Shown: positions 39,629-51,291 of the stretch, piece by piece | Layout: the number at the start of each line of letters is the position of its first letter | Numbering within the stretch: the first letter of the stretch is position 1 | Assembly (NCBI GenBank): GCA_028713915.1 | Contig: JAQTNK010000013.1 | Span: forward strand, 1 to 64,000 | DNA from: Rhodocyclaceae bacterium | GTDB lineage: Bacteria; Pseudomonadota; Gammaproteobacteria; Burkholderiales; Rhodocyclaceae | DNA length: 64,000 bases | Direction: 5' to 3' | Notes under the pieces: generated by a model | Told to the model about the DNA's origin: nothing | Databases searched by the model: none | Seen by the model: only the letters and a program-made list of their open reading frames with translations | Made by a program: the position numbers and the translations under genes

Positions 39629-39755
39629 TCCGCGCCGGGAACCTAACCACCACCGCCGACTCCAACTTTTGGAGTTAGGCGGAGCGCCCTTCATTTCTTG
39701 CCAGTCTGCAAGCGAGGGGAGTCCTGGTTGGTTGGCTGAAGTCTCTTGCAGGGGC

Positions 39756-40193
39756 ATGAAAATGAACCTGGATTTTTATTTCAACGAGTGGGCCTTCCTC
39801 GCGAAGACGGATCCCGCAGTGTTCGAGCGGCGGCGCGAGCAGACCATCGCCGAGTTCTTGAGCCAGGCCGGGATACACAGGCAGCGGCTCGAGCTGCTGC
39901 AGTCGCAAGTGGATCGCGCGCGGGAAGTTGCCGCCACGCCGCAGCAGGCCGTGGTGGCGATATCCGGTCTGATGTGCGAATCGCTGGCGGAATTGGCGGG
40001 CGAGATGGCGAGCCTGACGGCGGACTTGAAGAACCTCAGGGGACATGCGATGTTGCGCTCGTTGGCGCGGGGCAGCAAAGTCGCCGCCGACGCGACAACG
40101 GATGTGCCGTCGTCGAAAGGGCCGTCGTCGAATGTGCCGCCGGGCGCGGGCGACCTGGCCTTCCATGGCGATGGCCAAGGGCACAGGCGGTGA
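39756..40193 (+). CDS. DUF3135 domain protein
   Basis: 145 residues; ATG 39756 or 39762, after GCAGGGG. The first 85 residues match the DUF3135 pattern: NLDFYFNEWAFLAKTDPAVF, ERRREQTIAEFLSQAGIHRQ, LELLQSQVDRAREVAATPQQ and ISGLMCESLAELAGEM. The rest is low-complexity. Function unknown. It lies 127 bases after the acyl-CoA dehydrogenase gene and may be in its transcript, or precede the receiver-kinase gene. Confidence 0.7.
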   Translation: MKMNLDFYFNEWAFLAKTDPAVFERRREQTIAEFLSQAGIHRQRLELLQSQVDRAREVAATPQQAVVAISGLMCESLAELAGEMASLTADLKNLRGHAMLRSLARGSKVAADATTDVPSSKGPSSNVPPGAGDLAFHGDGQGHRR

Positions 40194-40342
40194 AGCGGCT
40201 GCGGCGTTAGCGTTGCCGCTTGCTGGCCGCGCGCGGTGGTCGCGCGCAGTGGCCGCGATAAATCGTTCGCAGGCGCGCCGAGGCGCGGCGGGAAAGGCAT
40301 AATCCGCCTACCGATTCGGCGGTTCGGCAACGAGGTAACAGA

Positions 40343-41701
40343 TTGGACACCCAGCGCGTACCGGAAGTCATCCAAGCCCGTGTGCTGGTGGTGGATGACG
40401 ACCCGATCCTGCAAGCGCAGCTCATGCACCTGCTCGGCAAGTTCGTCACCGAGGTCAGGGTGGCGGGCAACGGCGCGGACGGCCTGGCGTTGTGGCGGGA
40501 GTGGCAGCCCAACGTCACGCTGACGGACATCCTCATGCCGGTCATGGACGGCCTCGAGATGAGCCTTGCCATCAAGGCCGAAGACCCCGATGCGCAGATC
40601 GTCGTCATTACGGCCGACAGGGCCGATGCCAACCTGCGCCAGGCGCTCGACATCGGCGTCGAGCGCTACATCACCAAGCCGGTGGACGTTCATCTGCTGC
40701 TCGATGCGATCCGCAAATGCGTGCGCGACCGGCGCCACAGCGACGAGCTGCATCTGGCGCGCCAGGTGGCCGAACTGACGCAGCAGCTGCAGCGGCAACT
40801 GGCGGACAAGGAACGCGCCGAGGCGGCGCTGCAGCGGGAGAAGGCGGAGCAGCAGGTGCTCATCCAGAAGCTGGAGGAAGCCCACAACCAGCTCCTGCAA
40901 TCGGAAAAGATGGCGTCGCTGGGCCAGCTCGCGGCCGGCGTGGCGCACGAGATCAATAATCCGGTCGGCTTTGTCTCCTCCAACCTCGGCACGCTGCGCA
41001 CCTATGCCGAGCGCCTGCTGGCGGTGATGGCCATCTACGAGAAAGTCATCGCCGCGCTGCCGGCGGACTCCGTTTATCGCCAGATGATCGAGCAGGCGCG
41101 GCAGGCGGCCGACGTCGACTACCTGAAGGAAGACATGCTCACCTTGATCCGCGAGTCCGCCGAAGGCGTCACGCGCGTGCGCCAGATCGTGCTCGATCTC
41201 AAGGTCTTCTCCCATGTCGATGCCGTCGAGTGGCAGGCCACCGACCTGCATCGGTGCATCGACTCCACGCTCAACCTGGCCGCCCACGCGATCAAGTACA
41301 AGGCCGAGGTGGTCAAGGATTACGGCGACATTCCCGACGTCGAATGCCTGCCCGCCCAGTTGAACCAGGTGCTGTTGAATCTGCTGGTGAATGCCGCCCA
41401 GGCGATCGAGACGCAGGGCACGATCACCATCCGCACGTCGGCCGACGCCGACGAGGTGCGGATCGCGATTTCCGATACCGGTTGCGGCATCGCGCCGGAG
41501 CATCTCAATCGCGTCTTCGACCCCTTCTTCACCACCAAGCCGGTCGGCACCGGCACCGGCCTGGGCTTGTCGATCACCTACAGCATCGTGCGCAAGCACC
41601 ATGGCCGCATCGAAGTCGAGAGCGAACCCGGCAAGGGCACGACGTTTCGCGTGATCCTGCCGATTCGGCAGGCGCCGGTGGCGGAAGCGGTCGCCGCCTA
41701 G
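40343..41701 (+). CDS. Response-regulator/histidine kinase (receiver first, then HisKA-HATPase)
   Basis: 452 residues from TTG 40343, with GAGG upstream. A receiver domain spans about 12-128 (ARVLVVDDDPILQAQLMHLL; acceptor Asp in VTLTDILMPVMDG; Lys in YITKPVDVHL). A coiled coil (about 135-195) leads to HisKA, with acceptor His in QLAAGVAHEINNPVGFVSSN, and an HATPase domain with LNLLVNAAQAIETQG, ISDTGCGIAPEHLNRVFDPF and [20 protein letters not shown]. This reversed order (REC-HK) is the class that relays from another kinase; the large hybrid kinase on the opposite strand at 41712 is a natural partner. Both are cytoplasmic. Confidence 0.93.
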   Translation: MDTQRVPEVIQARVLVVDDDPILQAQLMHLLGKFVTEVRVAGNGADGLALWREWQPNVTLTDILMPVMDGLEMSLAIKAEDPDAQIVVITADRADANLRQALDIGVERYITKPVDVHLLLDAIRKCVRDRRHSDELHLARQVAELTQQLQRQLADKERAEAALQREKAEQQVLIQKLEEAHNQLLQSEKMASLGQLAAGVAHEINNPVGFVSSNLGTLRTYAERLLAVMAIYEKVIAALPADSVYRQMIEQARQAADVDYLKEDMLTLIRESAEGVTRVRQIVLDLKVFSHVDAVEWQATDLHRCIDSTLNLAAHAIKYKAEVVKDYGDIPDVECLPAQLNQVLLNLLVNAAQAIETQGTITIRTSADADEVRIAISDTGCGIAPEHLNRVFDPFFTTKPVGTGTGLGLSITYSIVRKHHGRIEVESEPGKGTTFRVILPIRQAPVAEAVAA

Positions 41702-41711
41702 GGCGGCCGGC

Positions 41712-44431
<2,720 letters not shown>

Positions 44432-44435
<4 letters not shown>

Positions 44436-45703
44436 CGCTTTGCCTTCGCCTTGTCGGGCTCGCCGGCGTCGAAATAGTAGCTGACGTTCTGGCGCGGGTT
44501 GAGGTAGGCGTAGATCTCCCGCGGCAGCTGGGCCGGCTTGATCGCCTTGGCGATATTGACGTCGGTCTCCGTCTCCATGTCGACCAGGATGGCTTCGTCC
44601 TTGGGAATGTCTTCGTCATAAATGACGACGGTCGGCTTGAGCGGCTTGGCGGCGTTGATCGTCGCCACCATGCCGATGACGCCGTTGGACAGCTGGACGA
44701 TGGTGCCCGGCGGATAGACGCCGAGGCAGCGCACGAACACCTGCAGCAGCTTGGGGTCGAACTTGGCGCGCAGCTTGGTGAACATCAGCGACAGCGCTTC
44801 GTGCGGCGTCAAGGCCGCGGCGATGTTGATCGGGTTGCATAGCTCGTCGTAGTGGTTGGCGATGGCGACGATGCGCGGCAGCAGCCTGATGCGGTCGCCG
44901 CTGAGTCCTTTCGGGTAGCCGCTGCCGTCGCACAGCTCGTGGTGTTCCTGGATGATCGACGTCGCGCTCGGGGTCAGCTGCAGCCGCGCCGCGATATCGA
45001 CGCCGTACTGGCAGTGCATCTTGTAGAGTTCCTGCTCGGCATGCGTGAGCGGCTCTTTTTTCAGCAGGATGCGCGACGGAATCTCGGTGCGGCCGATGTC
45101 ATGGAACAGCGCGCCCATGCCCAGCGCCGTGATGTGCTCCGGCGGCAGCTTGATGTCGCGCGCCATCATCAGCGACAGCATGGTGACGGTGAGGGAATGG
45201 AAATACATTTCCTCGCCGCCGATCTTGTCCGCCATCAGGTGCAGCGCCAGTTCCGGCGCCGAGAGGATGGAATCGGCGATCTGGTTCACGAGCTGGGTGG
45301 CCTGGTGCACTTTCTCGGCCGGCTTGGCGTAGAGATCCTTGTTGATGTCGCGGATGACGACGGTGGTGTCGACGAAAGCGTGGCCGATGCGCGCCGCCGC
45401 CTCGCGCTGGTGCTTGATCTTCTCGATCAGGGCGCGCTTCGCCGCCAGGGTCGGCAGGATGTCCGCTTTCTCGGCCGGCGGCGGCGCGGCCGGCGGCGCC
45501 TTCGGCGCCGGCGTCTGCAAGTCGCTGCGTTCGGGATCGTAGCCGACGGTCTTCAGGCCCAGGCTGCGGATGGTGGCGATCTGGTCGGCCGTCTTGATCT
45601 TGAAGCTGTTGAAGGCAAACGGATGCTCGAACCATTTGAGATCGAGGATGACGTAGAGGCCGATCCTGAGCTGGTCCGTGCTGATATTGACGTGGTCTGA
45701 CAT
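44432..45703 (-). CDS. HD-GYP domain phosphodiesterase with DUF3391 N-terminus
   Basis: 423 residues from ATG 45703. DUF3391 (about 5-110, [20 protein letters not shown]) precedes an HD-GYP domain with [32 protein letters not shown] (HD) and [16 protein letters not shown] (GYP). A C-terminal extension (about 330-423, [20 protein letters not shown]) is the usual one for this DUF3391/HD-GYP group. Metal ligands are present; expected to break down cyclic di-GMP. Translationally coupled to the hybrid kinase gene, so the kinase may signal to it or share output with it. Confidence 0.94.
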
Positions 45704-45845
45704 CGAGGTCCGAACGCGGGGTGAGGAAGCTTGCCGTGGGGCCGCTGCACGCGACCGGCGCGGCAAGGCCAGCCATCTATGTACGGGAAAGCGCCGGCAG
45801 CGTCAAGGTCGCCGCAACAGGTCGCGGCGGCGCGCGGCGAGCCGC

Positions 45846-46391
45846 TCAGGCCGGCGGCGACTCGACCGGGGCGACCGTGCCGGCCCGCGCGGCGCGCGTC
45901 GCCGGGCGGCGGCGAAGCTTGGTGCGGGCGAAAGCCGTGGCGGCGACCGCTTCCATATGCTCGAAGGCGGCATGGGTAGCGGCCAGCGCCCGCTGCATGG
46001 CATCGAGCGCCTCTGCGTTCTGGCTGGGCAGGACGCTGAAGAACGACTGGAACGCGTCCAGCAGTTCGTGGGTGCCCGCGACCAGGCGCTCGGTCAGCAG
46101 GCGCGAGAAGCGCGCGCGGGTAGCGTTGTCGATCGCGGCAAGCTTGCAGGCGCCGTCGATCATCAGCGCCGTCGTCTGCCGCACGTACTGGGCGCGCCGC
46201 TGGACGACTTCGCGCCGGCTGCCGGCGCCGCCCAGCGCCGTCGCGCTGGCGGCGGCTTCCTGCGCCAGTTGCCTGGCCAGATCCGCCAGCAGCGCCTCGA
46301 CCTGCAAGGCGTTGTCGATCGCCAACTCGGCCAATTGCATCGCCGCATCCATGTTCTTGCACTGCGACGCGGTGAGCAACTTGTTTTCCAT
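45846..46391 (-). CDS. Phasin-like granule-associated protein
   Basis: 181 residues from ATG 46391; the in-frame start at 46499 adds non-helical residues and is rejected. Almost entirely alpha-helical with amphipathic repeats: NMDAAMQLAELAIDNALQVE, LLADLARQLAQEAAASATAL, RARFSRLLTERLVAGTHELL and AMQRALAATHAAFEHMEAVA. The F/A/L pattern and length fit the phasin (phasin_2) family, which coats polyhydroxybutyrate granules. No pha biosynthesis genes are in the window. A basic tail (ARTKLRRRPATRAAR) may contact DNA or granule partners. Ends 142 bases before the HD-GYP gene start on the same strand. Confidence 0.7.
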   Translation of the reverse strand: MENKLLTASQCKNMDAAMQLAELAIDNALQVEALLADLARQLAQEAAASATALGGAGSRREVVQRRAQYVRQTTALMIDGACKLAAIDNATRARFSRLLTERLVAGTHELLDAFQSFFSVLPSQNAEALDAMQRALAATHAAFEHMEAVAATAFARTKLRRRPATRAARAGTVAPVESPPA

Positions 46392-46659
46392 GGCGGCAAA
46401 TCCGAAAGAGGGAGGTTCTGGGGCGCTCGCGACTGCCGGGCGGCGGCCCTGTGCCGAACAGACTTCGGCAGCGAGTGGCGACCAGTATGTCGAGGCCATA
46501 CGGCAGCGGAAATACGCGCAACGATGTATTTGCGCTACCCGGTTACCGGTAGCGCTGCGCGCGCATTTGTCCTGCCGTTGAACTTGTGCCGGCGGCGATC
46601 ATCCAATCGTTCGATGCTGGTTGAGATTGCTTTTGCGCACGAACAACAAGGAGATATCC

Positions 46660-47058
46660 ATGCGGCATACCATGAAACGCCTCATCACCTATTTCGTTGC
46701 CGCGTCGTTCGCGTGCCTCGGCGTCATGCAGCCGGCGCAGGCGGCGTTGATCGGCGCCGGGCAAGTGGTCGCCGCCGCCGACGCGCAGCAGAACCGCGCC
46801 CACATCGCCGCGCTGTTGGAGCGGCCGGCCGTCCAGGCCCGGCTGCAGGAACTCGGCATCGGCAAGGCCGACGCGCAGCAGCGCGTCGCCGCCCTCACCG
46901 ACGACGAGGCCGCGGCGCTGGCCGACAAGATCGACAGCCTGCCGGCGGGCGGCGACGGCGTCATCGGCGCGCTGATCTTCGTCTTCCTCGTGCTGCTGGT
47001 GACGGACATCCTCGGCTTCACCAAGGTCTTTCCGTTTACGCATCCGGTCAGGCGCTAG
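46660..47058 (+). CDS. PA2779-family small secreted/membrane protein
   Basis: 132 residues from ATG 46660, after AAGGAGATATCC. Signal peptide about 1-28 (MRHTMKRLITYFVAASFACL, then GVMQPAQAA). The mature N-terminal part has helices AQQNRAHIAALLERPAVQAR, LQELGIGKADAQQRVAALTD, then one C-terminal membrane helix (about 100-122: VIGALIFVFLVLLVTDILGF) and the tail TKVFPFTHPVRR. This matches the PA2779 family, always found next to a PA2778-type cysteine peptidase. Role unknown; secretion-linked processing has been proposed. The peptidase gene follows in the same reading frame. Confidence 0.85.
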   Translation: MRHTMKRLITYFVAASFACLGVMQPAQAALIGAGQVVAAADAQQNRAHIAALLERPAVQARLQELGIGKADAQQRVAALTDDEAAALADKIDSLPAGGDGVIGALIFVFLVLLVTDILGFTKVFPFTHPVRR

Positions 47059-47151
47059 ACGGGTCGCGCCATCATCTCGTCGCGGCCCCTGCTGACGGTC
47101 CTGCTGGGCCTGGCGGTCCTGCTCGGCGGCTGCGCGACGCAGACCGCCGAG

Positions 47152-48018
47152 TTGCTGCGCGAAGCACCCGCCGGCCTGCCGCGCCAGGCCGAACTCGCGG
47201 CGACGCCGTTCTTCCCGCAGGAGCGCTATCAATGCGGTCCGGCGGCGCTCGCCATGACCCTGGGCGCGGCGGGCATCGACGTGGCGCCCGAAGCGCTGGT
47301 GCCGCAGGTCTACGTGCCGGAACGCGAGGGCAGCCTGCCGCCCGAGATGCTGGCCGCCGGGCGGCGCAACGGCGCCTTCAGCATGACCGTGCCGCCGCGG
47401 CTGGATGCCCTGCTGGCCGAGGTCGCCGCCGGCAATCCGGTGCTGGTGCTGCAGAACCTCAGCCTGCCCTGGGTGCCGCTCTGGCATTATTCCGTCGTCA
47501 TAGGCTACGATCTGGACCGGACCGAACTCGTGCTGCGCTCGGGCACCACGGCGCGCACCACCATGGCGCTGTCCACCTTCGAGCACACCTGGGCGCGCAG
47601 CCAGTCCTGGGGCATGGTGACGCTGGCGCCCGGGCGTCTGCCGCGCACGGCGCAAGAAGCGCCGACGGTGGCGGCCGCGGTGGCCTTCGAACAAGCGAAT
47701 GGCGCGGCCGCCGCCCGCCGCGTGTACGCCGCGGCGCTGGAGCGCTGGCCGCAGGATCTGGCCTTGCTCCTCGGGCTGGGCAACAGCGCTTATGCCGCCG
47801 GCAACGTCGCGGCGGCGGTCGACGCTTTCCGCCGCGCCGTCGCCGCGCACCCGGACAGCGCGCCGGCGCTCAACGACCTGGCGTTCGCGCTCAACGCCAT
47901 GGGGCGGCGGCGCGAAGCGCGCGCTGCGGCGCAAAAAGCGCTGTCGCTCGGCGGTCCCTGGCAGGAGGCGGTGCGCGATACGTTACGCAGCATCGACGCC
48001 GCGCCGCGCCGGCGCTGA
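47152..48018 (+). CDS. PA2778-family C39-like cysteine peptidase with TPR tail, start uncertain
   Basis: C39-like peptidase: QERYQCGPAALAMTLGAAG holds the catalytic cysteine, LWHYSVVIGYDLDRTELVLR the histidine and aspartate. A helical TPR-like segment follows (DLALLLGLGNSAYAAGNVAA, VDAFRRAVAAHPDSAPALND). The coordinate given starts at TTG 47152, the only canonical start in frame, but the frame is open upstream to the TAG of the previous gene and encodes a full lipoprotein signal: PLLTVLLGLAVLLGGC, with the lipobox LGGC before 47152. No ATG, GTG or TTG lies before that signal; an ATC (47071 or 47074) or CTG (47089) would have to serve. The true product is probably a lipoprotein of about 315 residues. 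Confidence 0.85.
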   Translation: MLREAPAGLPRQAELAATPFFPQERYQCGPAALAMTLGAAGIDVAPEALVPQVYVPEREGSLPPEMLAAGRRNGAFSMTVPPRLDALLAEVAAGNPVLVLQNLSLPWVPLWHYSVVIGYDLDRTELVLRSGTTARTTMALSTFEHTWARSQSWGMVTLAPGRLPRTAQEAPTVAAAVAFEQANGAAAARRVYAAALERWPQDLALLLGLGNSAYAAGNVAAAVDAFRRAVAAHPDSAPALNDLAFALNAMGRRREARAAAQKALSLGGPWQEAVRDTLRSIDAAPRRR

Positions 48019-49194
48019 GGCGCGCAGCTTCCAGCCGTAGGCCAGCGTCGCCGCCGCGGTGAAGGCGATGGCGGGCAGCGCGAAGCTGTTGAGCGTTTCC
48101 CAGCCCTGGCGGGAAATCAGGAGGCCCGACGACAGCGACGTGACGCCCTGCACGGCGAACACGATGAAGTCGTTGCTGCCTTGCGCCTTGGCCTTTTCCT
48201 CGGGACGGTAGGTTTCCGTCAGCAGCGTCGTGCCGCCGACGAACATGAAGTTCCAGCCGACGCCGAGCAGGAACAGCGCCCACCAGAAATGCATCACCGA
48301 GATGCCGGCAAGCGCGATGCCGATGCAGATCGCCACCAGCACCGTGCCGGCGCCGATCACCTTGAGCACGCCCCAGCGCTTGATCAGGTCGCCGGTGAAG
48401 AACGAAGGCGCGAACATGCCGATGACATGCCACTCGAGGACGAAGGCGGTGTCGGCGTAGGAGTGGCTGCAGAGGTCCATGGCCAGCGGCGTCGCGGTCA
48501 TCAGCAGGTTCATGACGCCGTAGCCGGTGGCGGCGGCGAGCACGGCGAGCAGATACGCCGGCTGGCGCGCGATCGCGGCGAGCGGCCGCCCGCTTGCGCT
48601 GCGCTGCGCGGCGGTGAGCGGCGGGATGTCGAGGCGGCTGACCAGGACCAGCGCGACGAGCGCGACGGCCGCCAGCGACAGATAAGTGCCGAGGTAGATC
48701 GGTTCCAGCAAATGGCGGGTGTGCGTGCTGGCCCAGGGACCGAAGACGCCGCCGAGGATGCCGCCGGCCAGCGTGAGGGAAATCGCGCGGCTTTTCCAGG
48801 TCGGCGCGGCGGCGTCGGCGGCGGCGAAGCGGTATTGCTGGCCGAAAGCGTTGTAGCCGCCGCTGACGGCGGCGCCGAGGCACAGCAGCGCGAAGCTGCC
48901 TGCCATCACGGCCGCGGCGCAGACCAGGGCGCCGACGCAGCCCAGCAGCGCGCCGAGCGAGAAGCCTTGGCGCCGCCCGAAACGGCGCATGAAGAAGGCG
49001 GCCGGCAGCGTGGTGGCCGCGCCGCCGATGACGTAGGCCGTGAGCGGCAGCGTCGCCAGGCTGAGGTCGGGCGCGATGGCGCGGCCGGCCAGGCCGGTGA
49101 CCGCGACCATCGATACGCCGTTGGTCAGCAGCAGGCCTTGGGCGGCGGCGAGGACGGCGATTTCGCGCCAGGTATTCGATTCGCGTTGCGGCAT
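47983..49194 (-). CDS. Major facilitator superfamily transporter
   Basis: 403 residues, twelve hydrophobic segments. MFS landmarks: the loop 2-3 motif FFMRRFGRRQGFSLGALLGC, a six-helix repeat around a central charged loop (SRLDIPPLTAAQRSASGRPL), and GDLIKRWGVLKVIGAGTVLV in the second half. The ending SAPARRGVDAA overlaps the convergent peptidase gene by 36 bases. Substrate unknown. The closest sequence pattern is YnfM/NepI-like drug or metabolite exporters. Confidence 0.9.
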   Translation of the reverse strand: MPQRESNTWREIAVLAAAQGLLLTNGVSMVAVTGLAGRAIAPDLSLATLPLTAYVIGGAATTLPAAFFMRRFGRRQGFSLGALLGCVGALVCAAAVMAGSFALLCLGAAVSGGYNAFGQQYRFAAADAAAPTWKSRAISLTLAGGILGGVFGPWASTHTRHLLEPIYLGTYLSLAAVALVALVLVSRLDIPPLTAAQRSASGRPLAAIARQPAYLLAVLAAATGYGVMNLLMTATPLAMDLCSHSYADTAFVLEWHVIGMFAPSFFTGDLIKRWGVLKVIGAGTVLVAICIGIALAGISVMHFWWALFLLGVGWNFMFVGGTTLLTETYRPEEKAKAQGSNDFIVFAVQGVTSLSSGLLISRQGWETLNSFALPAIAFTAAATLAYGWKLRASAPARRGVDAA

Positions 49195-49421
49195 CGGGCC
49201 GAGTCTACCGGAGTCGGCGGCGCGCGGTGCGGAAACGCAAGCGGGGCAAGGCGGCGATCGGCACGCGCGGCGCGGCGGGACGCCATGTCATGGTGGCGTC
49301 ATCGAAGACGCCTAAAGTGAAACCTCAATCGCGTTGCGTATGCGGCCGACATCCGGCGTCGCTGCGGCGGACGTGGCAAAGGCCAGCGCGACGCGGCAAC
49401 ATCTTCGGGGAGATCGACGAC

Positions 49422-51254
49422 ATGAAATTCGCATTGCGCAGCATGCTGGCCGCACTGGCGCTGGCTTCCTCCGCTTCGCTCGCGCTGGCCGCCGAGCCGG
49501 CGCCGCATAACGTCGTGCTGTTCGTCGCCGACGGCTTGCGCGCCCTGGCGGTGACGCGCGAGACGGCGCCGGCCATGGCGGCGCTCGGCAGCGCCGGAGT
49601 GTGGTTCAAGAACAGCCATTCGCTCTTCCCGACATTCACCATGCCGAACGGTTCGGCGCTGGCGACCGGCCACTATTTCGGCGACACCGGCGTCTTCGGC
49701 AACACGATCTACACCGGCTTTCCCGTGCCGGCCGCGGCGCAAAGCGTCACGCCGTTCCTGGAAAGCGACGCGGTGCTTGGCGACGTCGACGAGCACTTCG
49801 CCGGCAACTTCCTCGACGAGGAAACGCTGCTGGCGGCCGCGCACAGGGCCGGCTTTTCGAGCGCCGCCGTCGGCAAGCTGGGTCCGGTCGCCATCCAGGC
49901 GGAATCCGAGCCGCGGAACTCGGCCGAACGCATCATCGTCATCGATGACCAGACCGGCCGCAAAGGCGGCATGCCGCTGGATGCGGCATTGCTCGCCGAG
50001 CTGCAGGCGGCGGGGCTCTCCGGCGAGGCGCCGACGCGCGGCGACAACGGCAAGGCGGGCAACGCGCAGACGCCGGGAACCGCGACGGCGAACGTCGAGC
50101 AGCAGCGCTACTTCGTCGCTGCCGTGACCAAGGTGCTGTTGCCGCGCTTCAAGGCGGCCGGCAAGCCTTTCGTGCTGGTGTTCTGGTCGCGCGATCCCGA
50201 TGGCACGCAGCACAACCAGGGCGACAGTCTCGGCAAGCTGGTGCCCGGCATCAATGGACCGACGTCGCTGGCGGCGATCCGGAACGCCGATGCCAACCTG
50301 GCCGCGATCATGGCGGCGTTGCAAGCGCTGGGGCTCGACCGCACGACCGATGTCGTCGTCACCGCCGATCACGGCTTTTCCACCATCTCGAAGCAAAGCC
50401 GGACGAGCCCGGCGGCCAAGCTCGCCTACGCGGATGTCACGCCGGGCCAGCTGCCGCCGGGCTTCGTCGCCATCGACCTGGCGCAGGCGCTCGAGCTGCC
50501 GCTGTTCGATCCCGATGCCAAGAACGCCGCCGTCGACTATGCGTCGGGCAAGCATCCGAGCCGGGCGAACGGCTTGCTCGGCGCAGATCCCGGCGCCCCC
50601 GAGCTGGTGGTCGCGGCCAACGGCGGCTCCGACCTCGTCTACCTGCCCGCAGCCAATGCCCGCGAACTGGCGCCCCGGGTCGTCGACGCGCTGCTCGCCC
50701 AGGACTATGTCAGCGGCTTGTTCGTCGACGACTCCCTCGGCGATATCCCCGGCACGCTGCCGCTCAGCGCGATCAACCTGAAAGGATCGGCGCTGACGCC
50801 GCTGCCGGCGATCGTCGTCAACTTCCGCTCGCAGGCGACCGGATGCAAGACGCCGGTCCTATGCACGGCGGCAGTGGCCGATACCGGATTGCAGCAGGGC
50901 CAGGGCATGCACGGCAGCTTCAGCCGCGCCGACACCTACAATTTCATGGCCGCGACGGGGCCGGATTTCAGGCGCCGGTTCATCGATCGCGCGCCGGCCA
51001 GCAATGTGGACATCGGCATGACGCTGGCGGCGATCCTGCAGCTCGACGTTGCGCCGAAAGGCAAGCTGGTCGGCCGCGTCCTGCGGGAAGCCATGCCCGG
51101 CGGCAAGCGGCCGAAGGTGGTGGCCAAGACCCGGGTGTCGGCAGCCGGATCTCACGGCTTGCGCACCAAGCTCAAATATCAGGCCGTCGGTGCGACGAAA
51201 TACTTCGACGCCGCGGGCTTTGCCGGCCGTTCGGTCGGCTTGGACGCCAAGTGA
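49422..51254 (+). CDS. Secreted alkaline-phosphatase-superfamily enzyme (type I phosphodiesterase/nucleotide pyrophosphatase-like)
   Basis: 610 residues from ATG 49422, after GGGGAG. Signal peptide MKFALRSMLAALALASSASL, then ALAAEP. The zinc site begins NVVLFVADGLRALAVTRETA (Asp), the nucleophile threonine is expected in HSLFPTFTMPNGSALATGHY, and GLDRTTDVVVTADHGFSTIS supplies the second Asp-His pair (DHGF), with KHPS and further histidines near 520. This is the phosphodiest_atpase branch. The last 150 residues have a beta-rich domain and TGCKTPVLCTAAVADTG with two cysteines. Extracellular or periplasmic phosphoester hydrolase; specificity open. Divergent from the MFS gene. Confidence 0.85.
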   Translation: MKFALRSMLAALALASSASLALAAEPAPHNVVLFVADGLRALAVTRETAPAMAALGSAGVWFKNSHSLFPTFTMPNGSALATGHYFGDTGVFGNTIYTGFPVPAAAQSVTPFLESDAVLGDVDEHFAGNFLDEETLLAAAHRAGFSSAAVGKLGPVAIQAESEPRNSAERIIVIDDQTGRKGGMPLDAALLAELQAAGLSGEAPTRGDNGKAGNAQTPGTATANVEQQRYFVAAVTKVLLPRFKAAGKPFVLVFWSRDPDGTQHNQGDSLGKLVPGINGPTSLAAIRNADANLAAIMAALQALGLDRTTDVVVTADHGFSTISKQSRTSPAAKLAYADVTPGQLPPGFVAIDLAQALELPLFDPDAKNAAVDYASGKHPSRANGLLGADPGAPELVVAANGGSDLVYLPAANARELAPRVVDALLAQDYVSGLFVDDSLGDIPGTLPLSAINLKGSALTPLPAIVVNFRSQATGCKTPVLCTAAVADTGLQQGQGMHGSFSRADTYNFMAATGPDFRRRFIDRAPASNVDIGMTLAAILQLDVAPKGKLVGRVLREAMPGGKRPKVVAKTRVSAAGSHGLRTKLKYQAVGATKYFDAAGFAGRSVGLDAK

Positions 51255-51291
51255 TGCTGTCGGCTGTCGCGCAGCGGTAGCCGCAGGCCCG

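Noticed and set aside
37115-39757. 880-codon minus-strand frame opposite the CbiM-like and dehydrogenase genes
   Set aside because: Antisense shadow of conserved genes.
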